Assembly (NCBI GenBank): GCA_001447805.1 | Contig: CP013099.1 | Coordinates: forward strand, 930,001-994,000 | Direction: 5' to 3' | DNA length: 64,000 bases | Source: Candidatus Tenderia electrophaga | GTDB taxonomy: Bacteria > Pseudomonadota > Gammaproteobacteria > Tenderiales > Tenderiaceae | Shown here: positions 1 through 10,264 of the stretch, piece by piece | Layout of the letters: each line of letters starts with the position of its first letter | How positions within the stretch are numbered: position 1 is the first letter of the stretch | Program-made: the position numbers and the translations under genes | The notes under the pieces: generated by a model | What the model was told of the DNA's origin: nothing | What the model saw: only the letters and a program-made list of their open reading frames with translations | Database searches by the model: none

Positions 1-498
1 TCGACTCCAAATCGTTTATGGCGAGCAGCTTGGTATGATGGATGTCATTGGCGTCTCGCGCCTGAGCAAATCGCCTTCTCCAAATATCGCTGTTTCAGGA
101 ACAGAGTTTAGATGGATGTTTGTTCAAGTATGGTTAGCCTAGCAGACTATCGGGGAGTAGACACAATTAGCTCTTTCGTCCGGTTCTGCTACGACAGCCT
201 GCGTGCGCATTGCCGCTGAGTCACTCCGTCGGTATGAATGCGGAACCTGCAATCTATTTCAAACGCACTGCCCGGGCTGCTCGGTTAGCTTGAGGCGGGT
301 TGTGGCGCCTGCCTGCGTTCTGGTTGTCGGCGACGAGAAAGCGCTTGGTGACAGTAATCACTGCTCGCAGTGTTGGTCAGTTAAGGTTTGGCCATGCCAG
401 CGCTAAACTGCGCTCAAAAAGGAGGGGTGTCGCAAGGCGGTGGGCGTGGCCGTTTGTTGATGGATGTGTCGGGACTCCTGGTCCGGCGTGCGCGGCGT
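1..498. other. Unassigned left-end region
   Basis: No recognisable gene. Positions 2-142 on the plus strand form an open frame entering from outside the window and ending in TAG. It could be the last 46 codons of a truncated gene, but I recognise no family in it. Two short overlapping open frames at 203-406 and 300-518 are rich in Cys, Arg and Trp, have no clear ribosome site and resemble no protein known to me, so I do not call them. No terminator or transposase remnant is obvious. Confidence 0.4.
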
Positions 499-954
499 TT
501 AATCAGTCGCGGCGTTGATATATTCAAAGCTTTCGCTGTATATCTCTTGTCCCAACTCGTTTAATACCGACACGGTCCAGGTCCCTGTCCACTCCGGCAT
601 GAGCGTTTTGCTGGACCATACGCGCCAGCGCGGTGCGCCGACATCAAACTTAACCTCGGCCATGGTCTGACCGTCATAGATCCAGCGATGGGTGGCGGTT
701 TGGCCGGCCATGCCTTTGAGTTCGGTGAAATAATAGATGTGGCGCTGAGCGTTGCTCAGTTCGTTGATGGGTTCTTTGGGCTCACGGTTGACCACGGCCT
801 GGGTGAAGGTGGAGCGGGCGACGGAACCGCTGATAACGCCGATGTTGGTTTCGGGCATTGCCTCGGGCGTGGCGGCGCGTGCCAGGTTGCCGCCGCTGAT
901 GAGGGTGGCGAGCAAGGTGATGGTGATGCCGATGTTAAAGGCGTCTTTGTTCAT
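499..954 (-). CDS. Secreted DUF2914 domain protein
   Basis: 151 aa. Residues 1-27 form a signal peptide (charged start, hydrophobic stretch, ARA before the cut), so the mature protein should be periplasmic. Residues about 70-147 match the DUF2914 pattern: His89-Arg90-Trp91, then YDGQTMAEVKFDVG, then PRWRVWSSK, then a GTWTVSV strand and a final Glu-rich strand. The family has no established activity; it often occurs at the C-terminus of envelope proteins and is read as a small beta-sandwich. It lies just downstream of valS on the same strand but has an 88-bp gap of its own, so it may be transcribed separately. Family call is firm, function unknown. Confidence 0.8.
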   Translation of the reverse strand: MNKDAFNIGITITLLATLISGGNLARAATPEAMPETNIGVISGSVARSTFTQAVVNREPKEPINELSNAQRHIYYFTELKGMAGQTATHRWIYDGQTMAEVKFDVGAPRWRVWSSKTLMPEWTGTWTVSVLNELGQEIYSESFEYINAATD

Positions 955-1042
955 GATGCGCTCTCCCCAAAGCCGATGGGAAGACAGTGTAGTGCAAGCG
1001 CAGCTAAAAGAATAGCCGGCGCTGCCCTGGCGCTAGCAGGCC

Positions 1043-4000
1043 CTAGAGCGCCGCGATGCGTAGAATCTGCTGTTTCAGATTATCGAGCGATTTTTTCATC
1101 TCGACCACTTTCTGACGCTCTTTGTCCACCACCGCCTCGGGTGCTTTGCTGACGAAGTGTTCATTGTTGAGCTTGCCCTCGGTGCGAACCAAGTCTTTTT
1201 CCAGTTTTTCCACTTGCTTGTTGAGGCGCGCGAGCTCGTCGTCTTTATCGATCAGACCGGCCATGGGAATCAGCACCTTCATCTCGCCCACCAGGGCGGT
1301 GGCGCTTTCCGGCGCGCTGTCGGGCTCGTCCAGCCAGGTAGTGGATTCCAGCCGCGCCAGGGCGTGGAGGTAGCCGCTGTGCCGTTCCAGCAGACGGGCA
1401 TCCTGATCCGAACCGTTGGCCAGTAGCACCGGCAGGGGCTTGCCCGGCGGGATATTCATCTCGCCGCGAATGGTGCGCACGCCCAGGATGAAGCTCTGCA
1501 CCCAGTGCATTTCGGTTTCGCTGTCGTGATCGATCTGTGTCGAGTCGACCGTCGGGTAAGCTTGGAGCATGATGGTGGCCGCTTCCGGCGTCCTGTCTCC
1601 CGCGGCACGCGTACTTTCCTGTCCCTCGTCGCCGTTGACGCCGGCGAGCGGCGCCACGCGCTGCCAGATCTCCTCGGTGATATAGGGCATCAGCGGATGA
1701 CTCAGGCGCAGCAGGCTTTCCAATACATTGACCAAGGTGTGGCGCGTACCGCGCAGCTTGGTCGCGCTGCTGCCGTCGTCGTTGAGGACGACCTTGGACA
1801 GCTCCAGGTACCAGTCGCAGTATTCGTTCCAGGTGAATTCATAAATGGCCTGGGCGGCTTGATCGAAGCGGTAGTGTTCGATGGCCTGGGTGACTTCTTG
1901 GACTGTCGCTTGCAGGCGGCTGAGGATCCAGCGATCGGCCAGGCTCAGTTCCAGCTCGCCACCCTGTTGACCGCAGTCGTTGCCTTCGGTGTTCATCAAC
2001 ACGTAGCGCGCCGCATTCCACAGCTTGTTACAGAAGTTGCGGTAACCCTCGGTGCGTTGCAGGTCGAACTTGATGTCGCGGCCGGTGGAGGCCAGGGCGG
2101 CAAAGGTGAATCTCAGTGCATCGGTGCCGAAGGGCGGGATGCCGTCGGGGAATTCCTGGCGCGTGGCCGTTTCGATCTTGGCGGCCATGTCGGGCTGCAT
2201 CAGCCCGGCGGTGCGCTTGCTCACCAGGCTGTCGAGGTCGATACCGTCGATCAGATCTATCGGATCGAGCACGTTGCCCTTGGATTTGGACATCTTCTGG
2301 CCGTGGCTGTCGCGCACCAGGCCGTGGATATAGACCTCCTTGAAGGGCACCTGGCCGGTGAACTTGAGTCCCATCATGATCATACGCGCCACCCAGAAGA
2401 AGATGATGTCGAAGCCGGTGACCAGCACGCTAGTGGGGTAGAAGGTCTCCAGGTCAGGGGTTTGCTCGGGCCAGCCCAGGGTGGAGAAGGGCCACAGTGC
2501 CGAAGAGAACCAGGTGTCGAGCACGTCGCTGTCCTGGGTCAGGGCGACGTCGTGGCCGTATTTCTGTCTGGCCTGGGCGCGCGCGTCTGCTTCGCAACGG
2601 GCGACGAAGATATTGCCCTCTTCGTCATACCAGGCCGGGATGCGATGGCCCCACCAGATCTGCCGCGAAATGCACCAGTCCTCGATATTGCGCATCCATT
2701 CGAAATAGGTGTTCTTCCAGTTGTCCGGGATGAATTTGATGTCACCGTTTTCCACCGCCTCGATGGCGGGCTGGGCCAGTGGCTCGACCTTGACGAACCA
2801 CTGGTCGGTGAGCAGCGGTTCGATCACGCTGTGGGAGCGGTCGCCGCGCGGCACCATCAGTTTATGCGGCTCGATCTTGACGACTAGATTGAGCGCCTCC
2901 AGGTCGGTGACGACCTTGGTGCGCGCCTCGAACCGGTCCAGGTCGCGATACTGCGCCGGCACGGCGTGATTCAGCTTGGCGTCTTCGGTGAAGATGTTGA
3001 TCATGGGCAGGTCGTGTCGGCTTCCCATGGCGTAGTCGTTGAAGTCGTGGGCCGGGGTGATCTTGACGCAGCCGCTGCCGAATGCCGGGTCGACGTAATC
3101 ATCGGCGATGACCGGAATCTGGCGCCCGGTGAGGGGCAGGGCGATCTGCTTGCCGATGAGGTGCCGGTAACGTTCGTCCTCCGGGTGCACGGCGACAGCG
3201 GTGTCACCCAACATGGTCTCGGGGCGGGTGGTGGCCACCACCACATGGCCGCTGCCGTCGGCCAGCGGGTATTTGAAATGCCACAGCTGACCGTCTTCCT
3301 CCTGCGACACCACCTCCAGGTCGGAGACGGCGGTGTGCAGCACCGGGTCCCAGTTGACCAGGCGCTTGCCGCGGTAGATCAGGCCCTCTTCGAACAGGCG
3401 CACGAACACCTCGCGCACTGCCTCGGACAAGCCCTCGTCCATGGTGAAGCGCTCGCGCGACCAGTCCAGGGATGCGCCCATGCGGCGCAGTTGGCGGGTG
3501 ATGTGCCCCCCCGATTCCTGTTTCCATTTCCAGATCTGTTCGATGAAGGCCGCGCGCCCCAGGTCGTGACGGGTCTTGCCCTGGGCGTTGAGCTGGCGCT
3601 CCACCACCATCTGGGTGGCGATGCCGGCGTGGTCGCTGCCCGCCTGCCACAGGGTGTTGTCGCCCTGCATGCGGTGATAGCGGATCAAGGCGTCCATGAT
3701 GGTGTCCTGGAAGGCGTGGCCCATGTGCAGGTTGCCGGTGACGTTGGGCGGCGGGATCATGATGCAGTAGGGGCTGCCCGCGCCGGAGGGGGCGAAGTAG
3801 TTGCTTGCTTCCCAGGCCTCATACCAGGGTTGTTCGATTGCCTGCGGGTTGTACGTCTTGTCCATCTCGGTGGTCACTTTCATTGCATGCACGGCGCGGC
3901 GCGCGGCGGGCGCATATTGTAGCGTATTTGCACGGCCTTTTCGGGCGCTGCCCTTGGCCGCCGGCTGGCGCGCCTTGCGCACCGCCTCGGCCAGTTCACG

Positions 4001-4273
4001 GCCGATGTCTTCGGCGCTGATCAGGGGACGATGAATATCGGCGAAGTGCGCCTGGATGACGTCGGCCAGGTGGTCGAGCTGGCGTTTCACGGCGGCGTCG
4101 ATGACCCGGCTCAGTGCCGGGCTGGGCTGTGATTGCTGGATCTTTGGACGTAGTTGCTCGATGTCATCGTCGCTGGCCACCACATCCTGCAGCACGGGAA
4201 GGGCGTCGTCCTGGAAGACGGCCGGCAGTTCCTCGTCGAGCTTGAAGGTGGGGGGCGGATCTTTCTTTTTCAT
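1043..4273 (-). CDS. valS: Valyl-tRNA synthetase with in-frame N-terminal extension module
   Basis: 1076 codons in one open frame. From Met137 (coordinate 3865), or Met131 (3883), the protein is ordinary ValS: class I signature [12 protein letters not shown], editing domain, QKMSKSKGN signature, anticodon domain and a C-terminal coiled-coil arm rich in Glu and Lys. It attaches valine to tRNA-Val in the cytoplasm. Residues 1-130 are not ValS: they contain ALPVLQDVV and a helical segment resembling the small uncharacterised protein that sits between holC and valS in other Gammaproteobacteria. No stop separates the two parts. The extension's ATG overlaps the holC stop by 4 bp. Either the small gene is fused to valS or valS also starts internally; a -10-like box at 3916-3921 favours some independent expression. 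Confidence 0.95.
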   Translation of the reverse strand: MKKKDPPPTFKLDEELPAVFQDDALPVLQDVVASDDDIEQLRPKIQQSQPSPALSRVIDAAVKRQLDHLADVIQAHFADIHRPLISAEDIGRELAEAVRKARQPAAKGSARKGRANTLQYAPAARRAVHAMKVTTEMDKTYNPQAIEQPWYEAWEASNYFAPSGAGSPYCIMIPPPNVTGNLHMGHAFQDTIMDALIRYHRMQGDNTLWQAGSDHAGIATQMVVERQLNAQGKTRHDLGRAAFIEQIWKWKQESGGHITRQLRRMGASLDWSRERFTMDEGLSEAVREVFVRLFEEGLIYRGKRLVNWDPVLHTAVSDLEVVSQEEDGQLWHFKYPLADGSGHVVVATTRPETMLGDTAVAVHPEDERYRHLIGKQIALPLTGRQIPVIADDYVDPAFGSGCVKITPAHDFNDYAMGSRHDLPMINIFTEDAKLNHAVPAQYRDLDRFEARTKVVTDLEALNLVVKIEPHKLMVPRGDRSHSVIEPLLTDQWFVKVEPLAQPAIEAVENGDIKFIPDNWKNTYFEWMRNIEDWCISRQIWWGHRIPAWYDEEGNIFVARCEADARAQARQKYGHDVALTQDSDVLDTWFSSALWPFSTLGWPEQTPDLETFYPTSVLVTGFDIIFFWVARMIMMGLKFTGQVPFKEVYIHGLVRDSHGQKMSKSKGNVLDPIDLIDGIDLDSLVSKRTAGLMQPDMAAKIETATRQEFPDGIPPFGTDALRFTFAALASTGRDIKFDLQRTEGYRNFCNKLWNAARYVLMNTEGNDCGQQGGELELSLADRWILSRLQATVQEVTQAIEHYRFDQAAQAIYEFTWNEYCDWYLELSKVVLNDDGSSATKLRGTRHTLVNVLESLLRLSHPLMPYITEEIWQRVAPLAGVNGDEGQESTRAAGDRTPEAATIMLQAYPTVDSTQIDHDSETEMHWVQSFILGVRTIRGEMNIPPGKPLPVLLANGSDQDARLLERHSGYLHALARLESTTWLDEPDSAPESATALVGEMKVLIPMAGLIDKDDELARLNKQVEKLEKDLVRTEGKLNNEHFVSKAPEAVVDKERQKVVEMKKSLDNLKQQILRIAAL
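3916..3921 (-). promoter_or_regulatory. Possible internal valS -10 box
   Basis: Minus-strand TACAAT within CTACAATATGCG lies 33 bp before the internal Met codon at 3883 and 51 bp before that at 3865. No convincing -35 hexamer is seen at the right distance, so this is weak support for separate transcription of the ValS part. Confidence 0.3.
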
Positions 4274-4710
4274 GAAATGTTGTGGGTCTCCAGACTGTAA
4301 CCGCGGTCGCGATAAAACTTATAGCGCGCCCGCCCCGAGCTCTTGTTGTCGCCGTGTTGATCGATGACCTCGGCCACGCGCTTGAACGAGCTGAAAAACA
4401 GCGGGACCTGCTGATCCAGATTGATCAGTACTTCGCGCCCCTGGGCGTGGGCCGAGGTCTCGGCGTCGCCGTTGTGGCCGATGAGCACGGCGGCATCGGG
4501 ATCGGGGCTGGCGCCGTCAATGCCGTGAGGGATGAAACTGTTCTGTTTGAAGGTCCAGAGCAGCTCGTCGAGCCGGGCGGCCTGCCGGGCATCGCTGGTA
4601 TGGACGTAGACGCCGTGGCCGAGACGATAGGCCTTTTCGGCGATGCGGCAGGCGAATTGTTCGCGATTGCCGTGCTCGGCCTCGAGGATGTAGAAGTCGA
4701 TCCGGGTCAT
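4270..4710 (-). CDS. holC: DNA polymerase III chi subunit
   Basis: 146 aa, the usual HolC length. It begins [10 protein letters not shown] and carries [16 protein letters not shown] and the conserved [13 protein letters not shown] core of the chi subunit. In the clamp-loader complex chi links the psi subunit to single-strand-binding protein during replication. It lies between pepA (22 bp upstream) and the valS-containing frame (ATGA overlap), the classical pepA-holC-valS order, so translation of the downstream frame is probably coupled to it. Confidence 0.93.
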   Translation of the reverse strand: MTRIDFYILEAEHGNREQFACRIAEKAYRLGHGVYVHTSDARQAARLDELLWTFKQNSFIPHGIDGASPDPDAAVLIGHNGDAETSAHAQGREVLINLDQQVPLFFSSFKRVAEVIDQHGDNKSSGRARYKFYRDRGYSLETHNIS

Positions 4711-4731
4711 AGGCCCTGAGGTTACTCCGCT

Positions 4732-6225
4732 TTATTTTTCCTTACAACGATCCAGCAGGTACTGGGTCAGCAGCGGCACGGGGCGGCCGGTGGCGCCCTT
4801 CTTGTCGCCGCCCAGCCAGGCGCTGCCGGCGATATCGAGGTGGGCCCAGTCGTACTTTTTGGTGAAGTTGGAGAGAAACGCCGCCGCGGTGATGGCGCCG
4901 CCCTCGCGGCCGCCGATGTTGGCCAGGTCGGCGAAGGGGCTCTTCAATTGTTCGTTGTATTCCTCCCACAGCGGCAGCTCCCAGGCGCGGTCGCCGCTGG
5001 ATTTGCCGGCGTTGAGCAGGTCGTGGGCCAACGGGCTGTGATTGCTGAGCAGGCCGGAGGCGTGTTTGCCCAGGGCGATGACGCAGGCGCCGGTGAGGGT
5101 GGCGATATCGATTACCGCTTCAGGTTCGTATTTTTCCGCATAGCTCAGCGCGTCGCACAAGATCAGACGTCCCTCGGCGTCGGTGTTGAGGATCTCGATG
5201 GTCTGGCCCGACATCGAGGTGACAACGTCGCCGGGTTTGTTGGCGGCACCGTCGGGCAGGTTTTCGCTGGCCGGCACCACACCGATGATGTTGAGCGGCA
5301 GCTTTAACTCCGCCACCGCGCGCATGACGCCGAAGACGCTGGCGCCGCCGCACATGTCGTACTTCATCTCATCCATGGCGGCGGCCGGCTTGAGCGAGAT
5401 GCCGCCGGCGTCGAAGGTCAAGCCCTTGCCGACCAGCACGATGGGTTTGTCCTTGCCGTTGCCCGTGTGTCGCATGCAGATCAATTTGGGCGGCTGGCGG
5501 CTGCCCTTGGCCACCGATAGCAGGGCGCCCATGCCCAGCTGTTCCATATCTTTCTGTTCCAGGATTTCGGTGTCGATGCTGTCGTATTGATGCGCCAATG
5601 CCAACGCCTGCTCCGCCAGGTAGCTGGGCGTGCAGATGTTGCCGGGCAGATTGCCCAGGTCCTTGGCCAGTTTCACCCCCTGGGCGATGGCATAGCCTTC
5701 GGTGACGGCGTCTTCGCTGTCCTGCAGCTCGCGGCGACTGGCCACACTCATGACGATCTTGCGCAGCGGTCGGCGGGTGGTGTCCTTTTTGGATTTGAGC
5801 TGATCGAAACTGTAGAGCGAGTTCTCCACCGTCTCCACCGCCTGGCGTACGTTCCAGTGATTGTCGCGGCCCTTGACGTGCAGCTCGGTGAGGTAGCACA
5901 CCGCCTCCATGGCGCCGATGTCGTTCAGGGTGGTGGCGGCGGTGGCGATGATCTTGCGATACTGGGCGTCGTGGAGTTCACGTTCGCGGCCGCAACCGAT
6001 GAGCAAAATGCGGTCGCAGAGGGTGTTGGGGACATTGTGCAGCAGCAGGGTCTGGCCGATCTTGCCCTCCAGATCACCGCGGCGGATCAGGTTGGAAATG
6101 AAGCCGTCGCTGACCTGGTCCAGACGCTCCGCCGCCGGCGACAGGCGCCGCGGTTCGAACACGCCGACGACGATACAGGCGGTGCGTTGTTTTTCGGGAT
6201 TGCCGCTTTTTGCAGTAAACTCCAT
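4732..6225 (-). CDS. pepA: Leucyl aminopeptidase (M17, PepA)
   Basis: 497 aa. The C-terminal catalytic half has the M17 signature NTDAEGRL at residues 347-354 plus the metal-site stretch [14 protein letters not shown] and [10 protein letters not shown]. The N-terminal half is the macro-like domain typical of PepA. The enzyme removes N-terminal residues from peptides using two divalent metal ions, forms hexamers, and in Escherichia coli also binds DNA in site-specific recombination and carbamoyl-phosphate control. It starts a minus-strand operon with holC and valS and is divergent from lptF. The AT-rich 223 bp between them must hold both promoters, but I cannot assign boxes safely. Confidence 0.95.
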   Translation of the reverse strand: MEFTAKSGNPEKQRTACIVVGVFEPRRLSPAAERLDQVSDGFISNLIRRGDLEGKIGQTLLLHNVPNTLCDRILLIGCGRERELHDAQYRKIIATAATTLNDIGAMEAVCYLTELHVKGRDNHWNVRQAVETVENSLYSFDQLKSKKDTTRRPLRKIVMSVASRRELQDSEDAVTEGYAIAQGVKLAKDLGNLPGNICTPSYLAEQALALAHQYDSIDTEILEQKDMEQLGMGALLSVAKGSRQPPKLICMRHTGNGKDKPIVLVGKGLTFDAGGISLKPAAAMDEMKYDMCGGASVFGVMRAVAELKLPLNIIGVVPASENLPDGAANKPGDVVTSMSGQTIEILNTDAEGRLILCDALSYAEKYEPEAVIDIATLTGACVIALGKHASGLLSNHSPLAHDLLNAGKSSGDRAWELPLWEEYNEQLKSPFADLANIGGREGGAITAAAFLSNFTKKYDWAHLDIAGSAWLGGDKKGATGRPVPLLTQYLLDRCKEK

Positions 6226-6448
6226 GGTGTGGTTCCCCTGGCAAAGCTATAAAAAGTTGTTGAGAGTCCGGGTTTTATTGAATAAAGCCCTGCTTTTGTC
6301 GGATATTTATTGTTAGCACTATTTGCCGGCCAAAAAGGCCTGGTTTGTATAGCGACCGTATTTATTTCCGACGGTATTGCAAGAGTTTACTCAAAATACG
6401 CATTTTTTCCACTGATCAGCGAGTCTTATCACGCCTGGACGGATTCTT

Positions 6449-7549
6449 TTGATAATCGAACGCTACTTGTTTAAAGAGCTCGCCGGCACGCTGTTCGCCG
6501 TGACGGCGGTGTTGTTTTTGATTTTCGTCAGCAGCTGGTTTGCGCGCTTGTTGGGGCGGGTGGCGGCCGGTAGCGTGCAGGCTGATGTGATTTTTTTGCT
6601 GCTTGGGTTGAAATCCGTCGATGCACTCATGATTTTGCTGCCTTTGGCCTTTTACCTGGCGGTGTTGCTGGCCTTCGGCCGTTTGTACAAGGACAGCGAG
6701 ATGACCGCTATGCTGGCCTGCGGTGTGAGCCTGACGCGTGTCACCCGGCTGGTGTTCTGGGTAGGAGTGGGGTTTGCCCTGGTGGTGGCCCTAGTGTCGC
6801 TCTATGTCGCCCCCTGGGCGCGCGGCGAACGCTACCAGCTGCAGGAAGAAATGAGCGCCACCACCGGCCTGGAGGCGGTGGCCGCCGGCCAGTTTCGCGA
6901 GTTGGGGGAGAGTGATGTGGTGTTCTATGCCGAGCGGCTGTCGAAGGATGGTGAGGGCATGGAAAACGTCTTTATCCAGGGGGTGCGCAAGGGCAATCTC
7001 AATCTGGTGGTGGCGGAGCGCGGTACCCAGGTCATCGAAGCCGGCGCTCGTTATCTGCTGCTGAAAAACGGCTACCGCTACGAGGGCATTCCGGGTCAGG
7101 CCGATTTCCGTATCATTCAGTTCGCCGCCCATAAGGTGTTGCTGCAACAGTCGGAGGTGGTGCTGCAGGTGGATGAGACCTCCGCCGTTGCGACGCGCCA
7201 GCTGTGGCAGTCGCAGAAACCCCACGAGGTGGCGGAGCTGCAGTGGCGCATTGCCATGCCGGTCTCCGCCGTGTTGCTGGCGCTGCTGGCGGTGTTTCTC
7301 AGTCGCACCAATCCGCGCCAGGGGCGCTATGCCAAATTCTTTCTCGGTATTCTGGTGTACGTGATCTACAGCAACCTGCTCGGCGTGGCCAAGACCTGGG
7401 TGGAGCGCGGCAAGGTCGAACCCTGGTTGGGGATATGGTGGGTGCACGGCTTGCTGTTGCTGGCGGTATTGCTGCTGATGCTGCAACACGCCGGCGGTGT
7501 GCGACTGTTGTTGGGTCGCGGCCGCGCGCCTGCGAGGGCGCCGAGATGA
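6449..7549 (+). CDS. lptF: LPS export permease subunit LptF
   Basis: 366 aa. It opens with IIERYLFKEL, the typical LptF start, and the only usable initiator is TTG at 6449: no ATG or GTG lies in frame upstream. A weak GGA ribosome site is at 6441-6443. Three membrane helices (about 10-32, 50-73, 95-118) precede a periplasmic beta-jellyroll domain (about 125-255), followed by three more helices. With LptG it forms the LptB2FG inner-membrane transporter that moves lipopolysaccharide to the periplasmic bridge. Its stop overlaps the lptG start (ATGA). Confidence 0.93.
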   Translation: MIIERYLFKELAGTLFAVTAVLFLIFVSSWFARLLGRVAAGSVQADVIFLLLGLKSVDALMILLPLAFYLAVLLAFGRLYKDSEMTAMLACGVSLTRVTRLVFWVGVGFALVVALVSLYVAPWARGERYQLQEEMSATTGLEAVAAGQFRELGESDVVFYAERLSKDGEGMENVFIQGVRKGNLNLVVAERGTQVIEAGARYLLLKNGYRYEGIPGQADFRIIQFAAHKVLLQQSEVVLQVDETSAVATRQLWQSQKPHEVAELQWRIAMPVSAVLLALLAVFLSRTNPRQGRYAKFFLGILVYVIYSNLLGVAKTWVERGKVEPWLGIWWVHGLLLLAVLLLMLQHAGGVRLLLGRGRAPARAPR

Positions 7550-8610
7550 AGCTTTTGGATCGCTACATCGGCAAGGCCGTGCTCTCCAGCACCCTGGTGG
7601 TGATGCTGGTATTGCTGGCCCTGTTCGGCTTCGCTTCATTCGCCGGCGAGCTGGACAAGACCGGCCGCGGCAGCTACGACGCCGCCCTGGCCTTGCAATA
7701 CACCCTGCTGCTGCTGCCGCGCCTGGCCTACCAGCTGTTTCCCATTGTGGTGCTGTTGGGGGCGATCATCGGTCTCGGAATGCTGGCGAGCCAGAGCGAA
7801 TTGGTGGTGGTGCGCGCCGCCGGGGTGTCGCTGCATCGCATCGTCTGGACGGTGATGAAGGTGGGTCTGCTGCTGCTGGTGTTGATGCTGTTGGTGGGCG
7901 AGTTTGTCGCCCCGGCGGCCGAGTTCCGGGCCCAAAGCCTGCGTGCCGAGGCCATTTCCGGGCAGGCCAGTTTCCGTACCGACAGCGGCCTGTGGGCGCG
8001 CGACGGCAACAGCGTGATTCACATCCGCGATCTCATCAGCCGTGATCAGGTGGGGCGCGTCTCGGTGTATGCATTCGATGAACGCAATCGACTTGCCACC
8101 GTCACCACTGCCAAGCGCGCCGTCTACGACGGCCAGGAGTGGCTGCTCCAGGAGGTGTTGCGCAGTGAGGTCTCCAGCGCCGGCGTCGAAACGGTGCAGC
8201 AAGGCGAACTGCGTTGGCGTTCCCTGCTCAATCCGGGCTTGATCGGGGTGGTGACGGTGAAACCGGATTATCTCTCAGCCCCCGGACTGCTGCGCTATAT
8301 CGAATATCTTAAGGACAACGGCTTGGATGCCGGCCAGTATGTGCTGGCCCTGTGGAAGAAGGCGGTGATGCCCTTGACCACGCTGGTGATGATCGTGCTG
8401 GCCGTGCCCTTCGTGTTCGGTCCGCTGCGCTCGGTGGGGGTGGGGCAGCGCATTTTCGTAGGCACCCTGTTCGGCATCGGTTATTTTCTGCTGGATCAGA
8501 CCACCGGCCATTTGGGCTTGGTCTACGGTCTATCACCCTTAATGAGTGTGCTGGTCGCGCCGGTGTTGTTTTCCGGGGTGGCCTATTATCTGTTTCGCCG
8601 TGTGTATTAA
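7546..8610 (+). CDS. lptG: LPS export permease subunit LptG
   Basis: 354 aa from the ATG at 7546, which overlaps the lptF stop. A longer frame reaching back to 7204 is only an open extension inside lptF. The protein begins MKLLDRYIGK, as LptG does, and has the same plan as LptF: membrane helices, a central periplasmic beta domain, and C-terminal helices including PLTTLVMIVLAVPFVFGPLR. It is the second permease of the LPS extraction complex. Its 3' end overlaps the start of the protease gene by 11 bp, so the protease is probably co-transcribed and translationally coupled. Confidence 0.93.
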   Translation: MKLLDRYIGKAVLSSTLVVMLVLLALFGFASFAGELDKTGRGSYDAALALQYTLLLLPRLAYQLFPIVVLLGAIIGLGMLASQSELVVVRAAGVSLHRIVWTVMKVGLLLLVLMLLVGEFVAPAAEFRAQSLRAEAISGQASFRTDSGLWARDGNSVIHIRDLISRDQVGRVSVYAFDERNRLATVTTAKRAVYDGQEWLLQEVLRSEVSSAGVETVQQGELRWRSLLNPGLIGVVTVKPDYLSAPGLLRYIEYLKDNGLDAGQYVLALWKKAVMPLTTLVMIVLAVPFVFGPLRSVGVGQRIFVGTLFGIGYFLLDQTTGHLGLVYGLSPLMSVLVAPVLFSGVAYYLFRRVY

Positions 8611-10249
8611 GCGGTCTTGGTGTGTTGCGTCGCTGTTCGTCACGCTGCTGCTGAGTGGTTGCGGCGGCGGCTCCGGCAGCTCAAACGGCAGTGTGGATAA
8701 CGCCGGCGATCCCCTGTTTGCCGATCAATGGCACTTGGACAATACGGGCCAGTTCGTCGGTACCCGCAGCGGGGAAGACATCAATGTGATACCGGTGTGG
8801 AATGACGGCGTCAAAGGCGCGGGCGTATTGGTGGCGGTAGTGGACGACGGTCTGCAGCTGGGCCACGAGGACTTGGCTGCCAATATCGCCGCCAATAAAA
8901 GTTGGGACTACCGCCAGTCGGATAACGATCCGTCTCCTGCGAGCGAGAATTATCACGGCACCTTCGTCGCCGGCGTGCTCGGTGCGCGTGACCAAAACGG
9001 TCTCGGGCTGCGCGGCGTGGCGCCGCGAGCCAGTCTCGCCGGCTACAATCTGCTATGGAACAACACTGTGCTGAATACGGAGCTGTACGATGCCATGACG
9101 CGCAACCTCAGCGAAGTCGGTGTCTCGAGCAACTCCTGGGGCCTGTCCGTGGACGGTCTGGGTGAGGCGGAGCCGCCCACCGATACATTCTGGCACGACG
9201 GGGTCGAGCGCGGCGTGCTGGAAGGCCGGGGCGGCAAGGGCACCGTGTATGTCTGGGCCGCCGGTAACGGCCGGGAAGACGGCGGGCAGGACAACAGCAA
9301 CTACGACTATCAGGCCAACAATCGCCATGTCATCGCCGTCTGCGCCGTGGACGGCCGTGGTCAGCGCGCCAGCTATTCCGAAGTGGGCGCCAACCTGTGG
9401 CTGTGCGCCCCGGGCGGCGCCAATTTCCTCTCCGGCGGCGGGATGGTCTCGCTGGGTCTGCCGACCACGGATTTGATGGGCGCGGCGGGCTGTAACGGTG
9501 ATCCCGATTGTCAGGTCGGCGGTGACTACCAAAATCGCAGTTACACCCGCGCCTTTCTCGGCACCTCCGCCGCCACACCGGTGGTCTCGGGGGTGGTGGC
9601 CCTGATGCTGCAGGTCAATCCCGCCCTGGGCTGGCGTGACGTGCGCCTGATCCTGGCGCAGACGGCGCGGCGCAACGATAGCCTCGACGCCGACTGGTCG
9701 CTGACCGTGCCGCATACCGGCCAGCCGCAATATTCGATCAATCACCAATACGGCTTCGGCGTGGTGGATGCGGCGGCGGCCGTGGCCCGGGCCAAGACCT
9801 GGACCAACGTCGGCCCGCAGCAGATCGTCGAGCGCAGCGTCGCCAATGTCCAGGCGATCCCGGACAACATCGGCACAGCCTTGCAGCAGCAGGTCAGCGT
9901 CAGCGCCGATCTGGTGATCGAATATGTCGAGATCGACATCAATACCAACCATATCTATGCCGGCGATCTGGAAATTGTGCTCAGCGCGCCCTCGGGTACG
10001 GACAGTGTCTTGGCCGAGACCCATGACTGCCTGATCGAGGTGCCCGGGCAAACCCCCGGCCAGGTGACTTATCAAGTGCGTTTCGGCACCTGCGCCTATG
10101 GGTATAACCCGTGGACCTTCGGCAGCAGCCGCCATCTCGGTGAAGGCAGCAGCGGCGTGTGGCGTTTGACGCTCAGGGACCAGGGCAATCAGGGAAGTAG
10201 CGGTGATCTGATAGCCTGGACGCTGCGCATCTACGGCCGTGCGCCATAG
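8600..10249 (+). CDS. Subtilisin-like (S8) lipoprotein protease with P-domain
   Basis: About 549 aa if started at the GTG at 8600, which gives a clean lipoprotein signal: MCIKRS, a hydrophobic stretch and lipobox LLSG-Cys21. An upstream in-frame ATG (8546) would put Cys-rich residues ahead of it and is less likely. The S8 triad is present: Asp82 in VAVVDDG, His119 in NYHGTFVAG, and Ser323 in GTSAATP, with the oxyanion region SSNSWG between. Residues about 430-549 match the proprotein-convertase P-domain (NHIYAGDLEIVLSAPSG, then GVWRLTLRD). No propeptide lies between the lipobox and the catalytic domain; the gene downstream may supply it. Expected to be anchored to an envelope membrane. Specificity unknown. 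Confidence 0.88.
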   Translation: MCIKRSWCVASLFVTLLLSGCGGGSGSSNGSVDNAGDPLFADQWHLDNTGQFVGTRSGEDINVIPVWNDGVKGAGVLVAVVDDGLQLGHEDLAANIAANKSWDYRQSDNDPSPASENYHGTFVAGVLGARDQNGLGLRGVAPRASLAGYNLLWNNTVLNTELYDAMTRNLSEVGVSSNSWGLSVDGLGEAEPPTDTFWHDGVERGVLEGRGGKGTVYVWAAGNGREDGGQDNSNYDYQANNRHVIAVCAVDGRGQRASYSEVGANLWLCAPGGANFLSGGGMVSLGLPTTDLMGAAGCNGDPDCQVGGDYQNRSYTRAFLGTSAATPVVSGVVALMLQVNPALGWRDVRLILAQTARRNDSLDADWSLTVPHTGQPQYSINHQYGFGVVDAAAAVARAKTWTNVGPQQIVERSVANVQAIPDNIGTALQQQVSVSADLVIEYVEIDINTNHIYAGDLEIVLSAPSGTDSVLAETHDCLIEVPGQTPGQVTYQVRFGTCAYGYNPWTFGSSRHLGEGSSGVWRLTLRDQGNQGSSGDLIAWTLRIYGRAP

Positions 10250-10264
10250 CGGGAGGTGATGATA

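Noticed and set aside
203-518. Two short overlapping plus-strand frames in the left region
   Set aside because: No ribosome site, no resemblance to known proteins, atypical composition; kept as unassigned.
1505-2887. 460-codon plus-strand frame inside valS
   Set aside because: Antisense shadow of valS, no domain or ribosome site.
7204-7545. N-terminal extension of LptG into lptF
   Set aside because: Family alignment and the ATGA overlap place the start at 7546; the extension is out-of-frame lptF.
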